Positions 60,545-64,000 of a stretch of 64,000 nt of DNA are shown one piece after another. Position 1 is the stretch's first letter; each line of letters starts with the position of its first letter. The stretch covers positions 1,553,187 through 1,617,186 of the forward strand of contig NW_024738608.1 in the NCBI RefSeq assembly GCF_018991925.1. Reading direction: 5' to 3'. The notes beneath the pieces were generated by a model, which was given only the letters and a program-made list of their open reading frames with translations, was not told the DNA's origin and did not search any database. The stretch comes from Homarus americanus (Eukaryota; Arthropoda; Malacostraca; Decapoda; Nephropidae). The translations under genes and the position numbers were made by a program.

Positions 60545-61814
60545 GTCATATTGTTGACAAATGTCGTCACACCCTTAACAAAAACAATCTTTCCATCCGT
60601 CTGTTTACCCATGGATGACAGCAGTTTCACACTCGCTTGTCTAGGGTATATTAAGTCTCTATTGCTTTTAAGATGGAGGGGTCAAGAGGGGATGAACTCA
60701 AACACGGAAAATATGGGATTAATTAAGTCTTTAGTTTTAAAACAATATGTCCAATTTGCCAGCCACAATTGCAATGAAGGGTCAAGGTTGTGTAGCTCCG
60801 GAGGGTAGAGGAAGGTATGTATTGATATTGTGGTGATAAGGTCAAAGGTGATTGTCAGTTGTGTTACGAAGAGAATGTCAGGTTCAGTCGATTAATTCCA
60901 TTTCTCGTGTAGTTTCCCGTCTCTCTCTCTCTCATTGAAGGGGTTAATATATTGTACTATCTGGTTTAAGATATTGCACTCAAGGGGTTAAGTTATCGTA
61001 CTTAATTAAGAGGTTACAATATGTTACTCACTGGGCTAATTCGTTTTACACAAGGGATTGACATCATTCTTAAGGAGTTGCATCCTCTAGACACGTTCAC
61101 TTCCTTTCGCTGATCATCTATTATAATCTTCTTTTATCATTCTCTCTCGCTCTTAACATTTCGTTCACTATCATACCCTATTATAAACAGACACTCCATA
61201 CGAACACACGATCACATAAACAAACCTTCATTTTCTGTGCTATTCTGACCCTCATGTGTACGGTTCATCCGAAACTATAAACCATTTAAAACAAAACGAA
61301 AACAAATATAAAATTGTTTTATGACGAAATAACATAATTGACGTAAAATAAACACATAATTTAACCCATCTTTATTAAATAACCAACAAGTTTAATATAA
61401 AATTATCTGGCGAAAAGTAAAAAAGACACGAAAGAAAATGGAAACAAATGCCTTAATTAGACAAGATTAGAAGTCTAAGAAAAAAGAGAAAACGACGTTT
61501 CTTTTACGGGGGAAACTTTTGAAATTGTTTTAATACTTTGAGTTGTATAATTGATGGCTGATTTATGCGGGACTTATTGGACGGGCCGGCACCAGGAGGG
61601 CCTCTTAGGAAGCAAGTTATAGCGGGTTGATTATTGAGGTGATTGTGTAAGATTGGTTATTGGAAGTGCTTCTGATAATCGCCTGTTAAAGGATGGTTAT
61701 AGAGGTGATTATAGAAAGTGGGTTATTGGCGAGTCCATTTTATAATAGTCACTTAGACGTTAATTATCGATAAGTGAACTGTAAATTATGAGAAGCCGAT
61801 AGTAATAACGATAA
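60545..61814. other. Unique sequence, nothing recognised
   Basis: The plus frame 60551-60808 (85 codons) is unlike known proteins. At 60930-61080 an aaggggttaa/aagggatt word recurs about five times, a decayed repeat. AT-rich afterwards. Confidence 0.45.
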
Positions 61815-61923
<109 letters not shown>

Positions 61924-61976
61924 CTGTCTTATGATGCGTTTACGTGTCTCCATTACTCTGTCCATCCGTCCTTCCG

Positions 61977-61978
<2 letters not shown>

Positions 61979-62051
<73 letters not shown>
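61979..62051. repeat. (TG)n microsatellite
   Basis: About 36 TG units. Confidence 0.98.
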
Positions 62052-62055
<4 letters not shown>

Positions 62056-62228
62056 TTCACTAACGCAGCCTTATGTGGAAAATAAAAGAGATTGCCTTAA
62101 AAAAATAATAATAGGTCGTTCGTCAGCCAGCACTGGTCAAGGATGAACAGGGAGAAAAAAGGACGCCTGAGAACTGCTAGTCGTCCCGTCCTAAACTATC
62201 GTACAACAATAAGTGGACTAAATAAACC

Positions 62229-62377
62229 GAATCACCTGAAGTATAGACACTTCGGTTCATTTCACCCGATGATTAACTACCTAATGCTGCCTGGGTGGAT
62301 TAGTTTGCAGTGTTAGGTTATGTTACTAATATAAGTTGGGGTGTTGAATCTTGAAGTGATTCAAGAAGCCTAATTGT
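62229..62377. mobile_element. Fold-back family member 4
   Basis: Left arm gaatcacctgaagtat, then ttcatttcacccgatgatta (62229-62276). The right arm in reverse complement reads gaatcacttcaagattcaac, then acc (62343-62370). The core has only one or two TTAGG-like words (gttaggttatgtta), so the telomere-like array is short here. Order of words as in elements 1-3. Confidence 0.6.
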
Positions 62378-62398
62378 ATACTGGGATTGTGTAACAAT

Positions 62399-62490
62399 GA
62401 TTAAAAGAACATTAACAAAAACAAGGAGAACAATAACGAGAAGACCAATAGCAACAACAACAATAACAAGAACAACTACAAGAAAAACAG
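62399..62490. repeat. Degenerate AAC-rich trinucleotide repeat
   Basis: acaacaacaataacaagaac-type sequence with trinucleotide phase, Thr-rich in the open plus frame. Confidence 0.8.
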
Positions 62491-63160
62491 TACAAATACA
62501 CTGTACAATTGACAAACCCCGCAAAGAATACACCACAACGAACTATACATCAGGATATATTTCAATTAAGAAGGAAGTAATCCTTAATATATCACACAAG
62601 ACAAAATAAATCACAACAAGAAAATAGCAACATAGTAATTGAAAGAAAATGTGGTGCAGTAAATAAGAAGAAAAACGGAATTACAGAGGAGGATGAGTTA
62701 TTGACGAGGACAAAGAGGGGAAGTAAATCACAAGTGTTGAGATGGTGATTTCCTACAATAATATAAATTACTGTGTTTATATATAATGTCTCGTGGAATG
62801 GATTTAGATGGGTGGTAGAAAGTGGTTTGGGGATTATAATAAGAGGGAGAGATAGGGAAAAAAGTGAAAGAAAGGCAGAATTATGGTAGATAGAAAAGAG
62901 GGAAGGAGAGACAAATAAGAAAATTTAATCAGTTTATAAAGTCAACATATAGAAGAAAAAATTACTAAAGGTTAAAAAATGAGTCGCCACATATAACACA
63001 AGTCGGGTGTTTACACTACAGCGACACGTCCATTCTTCCATTAGCAGATATATATAATCATAGGCCAGAACACTATATATCTGCATTACCACAGTCATAT
63101 GTTTGCCACCCAACACCCATAAGTCACACTGTACTTGCCATGAGTTACACTGCAATAAAG
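62491..63160. other. A-rich unique sequence
   Basis: No supported feature. Confidence 0.5.
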
Positions 63161-63164
63161 AGTG

Positions 63165-63325
63165 TGTACAGAGACAGTGGGTCCAGCGATCGCCTGCTAT
63201 CCTAAAGGTCTCTGGTTCGATCCATGTCACCCTCAGTCCTCCAGTTGTATATAGGTACAGTGCTTAACTTTATAAGCTGGGGTAGGGAAGATGGTTGATT
63301 GCAGTGTCGGCCATGCTGTTTCCTT
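63165..63325 (+). mobile_element. tRNA-derived SINE-like element, copy 2
   Basis: gagacagtgg (63171-63180) resembles the end of an A box and ggttcgatcc (63214-63223) is a near-perfect Pol III B box. Downstream caccctcagt and cagtgtcggcc are shared with the element at 55447-55560. This copy has the better promoter and a longer body. Confidence 0.6.
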
Positions 63326-63449
63326 GTGTATCGAAGAGTTTGAGTACAGTGTGTTGGGTTGAGTTAGGTCCGGTTATGTTAGGTTAAGTCAGATTATGTT
63401 TGGATACTGTCAATTAAGTGATATTTCGTGTCATTGGATTCAGTTTCCT
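63326..63449. other. Unique spacer with weak TTAGG words
   Basis: gttaggt, gttatgttaggttaag at 63362-63390 may be the remains of another telomere-like core, but arms are not clear. Confidence 0.4.
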
Positions 63450-63930
63450 TTGCTTATGAGCAATTAGATCCACAGTTATTCTGCAATAGCCATAAGTTTT
63501 ACATTAGAATAAGTTACGCTGCATCACTTATGATCATGAGTTGCCATGTAAAGATCACTAATCACACAGCAAGAGGCTATGTTACATTACAACAGCCACA
63601 AAGATAAATTGCATTAAGCACACGTTACACTTCAATGCCTTAAATCACGTTGCATGTTACACTAAAAATACTAACCTGTCACAACACCTACAGGTTACGC
63701 TACAATAACCTACAATCAATTCAAGTTGTCACAATAACCATACGTTTTGTAATAGACAACAAAGTTAACTGCAATAACCAAAGGTAACACTGCAGTAGCC
63801 TCATATTACATCGCAATAACCATAGATCATACTGCACGTTGCACTTCACTAAGCCCAACTGCAGGGACTAATATTTAGATTGTAATACCCAAATGATTTA
63901 CTGCAATACCCACATTTGAGCTGACAAGAA
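63450..63930. repeat. Old degenerate ~22-bp repeat
   Basis: cactgcaataaccata and (g)ttacactgcaataac words recur about 18 times. Units are diverged; the array continues nearly to the window edge. Confidence 0.75.
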
Positions 63931-64000
63931 TCTATTTTTTTCTCAATAAGAAGCAAAAGAAAAATGAAGCTCAACCGCCCACCTCCACAGTGACTGTCCT

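Overview
This window looks like intergenic or intronic DNA from an arthropod nuclear genome, most likely a decapod crustacean. Three things point there. Simple repeats and minisatellites occupy a very large share of the sequence. There are several interstitial arrays of CCTAA/TTAGG, the arthropod telomere motif. There are tRNA-derived SINE-like pieces and small Tc1/mariner-type inverted-repeat elements. The species cannot be fixed from the sequence. There is no sign of bacterial or viral gene organisation, and I found no intact protein-coding gene, rRNA or tRNA gene. The long open frames here are by-products of tandem arrays whose period is a multiple of three or whose units lack stop codons. 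Spliced genes with short exons, or exons lying beyond the window, cannot be excluded.

Layout. 0-6.4 kb: minisatellites with periods of 19, 18, 22, 30 and about 21 bp, ending in a CCTAA array. 6.4-13 kb: a short CRE-like motif cluster, a 228-bp MITE with 38-bp terminal inverted repeats, long (GT)n, (CT)n and GTA-type tracts. 13-18.3 kb: a dispersed element with an ATT tail (two copies in opposite orientation), a (TA)n tract, long (CT)n and (ATT)n tracts, a 20-bp minisatellite. 18.3-24.7 kb: a unique stretch, a purine-rich block, a 1.5-kb C-rich 27-bp array, and fold-back elements built around CCTAA cores. 24.8-29.2 kb: almost pure polypyrimidine followed by (GATA)n and a 2.1-kb array of 12-bp units. 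30.8-32.6 kb: a 50-bp minisatellite of about 34 copies with a small hairpin in each unit. 33-40 kb: long purine-rich and pyrimidine-rich blocks. 41-49.3 kb: (AAT)n, a two-copy dispersed repeat, a 21-bp array abutting one copy, and a roughly 177-bp tandem triplication. 49.6-56.4 kb: pyrimidine-to-purine strand switch, short arrays, SINE-like pieces. 56.5-57.3 kb: the only recognisable protein remnant, a broken minus-strand copy of a repetitive invertebrate ORF family, probably transposon-derived. 57.7-64 kb: a 1.1-kb 30-bp array, two hairpin-forming inverted repeats (one a clear MITE), a further fold-back element and a second SINE-like copy.

The most useful observations are: (1) several CCTAA/TTAGG tracts sit inside a dispersed inverted-arm element family and are therefore not simple telomere relics; (2) two well-bounded MITEs at 8003-8230 and 60452-60544; (3) arrays that are near-perfect at their edges but indel-rich inside, which looks like consensus error as much as biology. 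I see no evidence of a multi-gene system.
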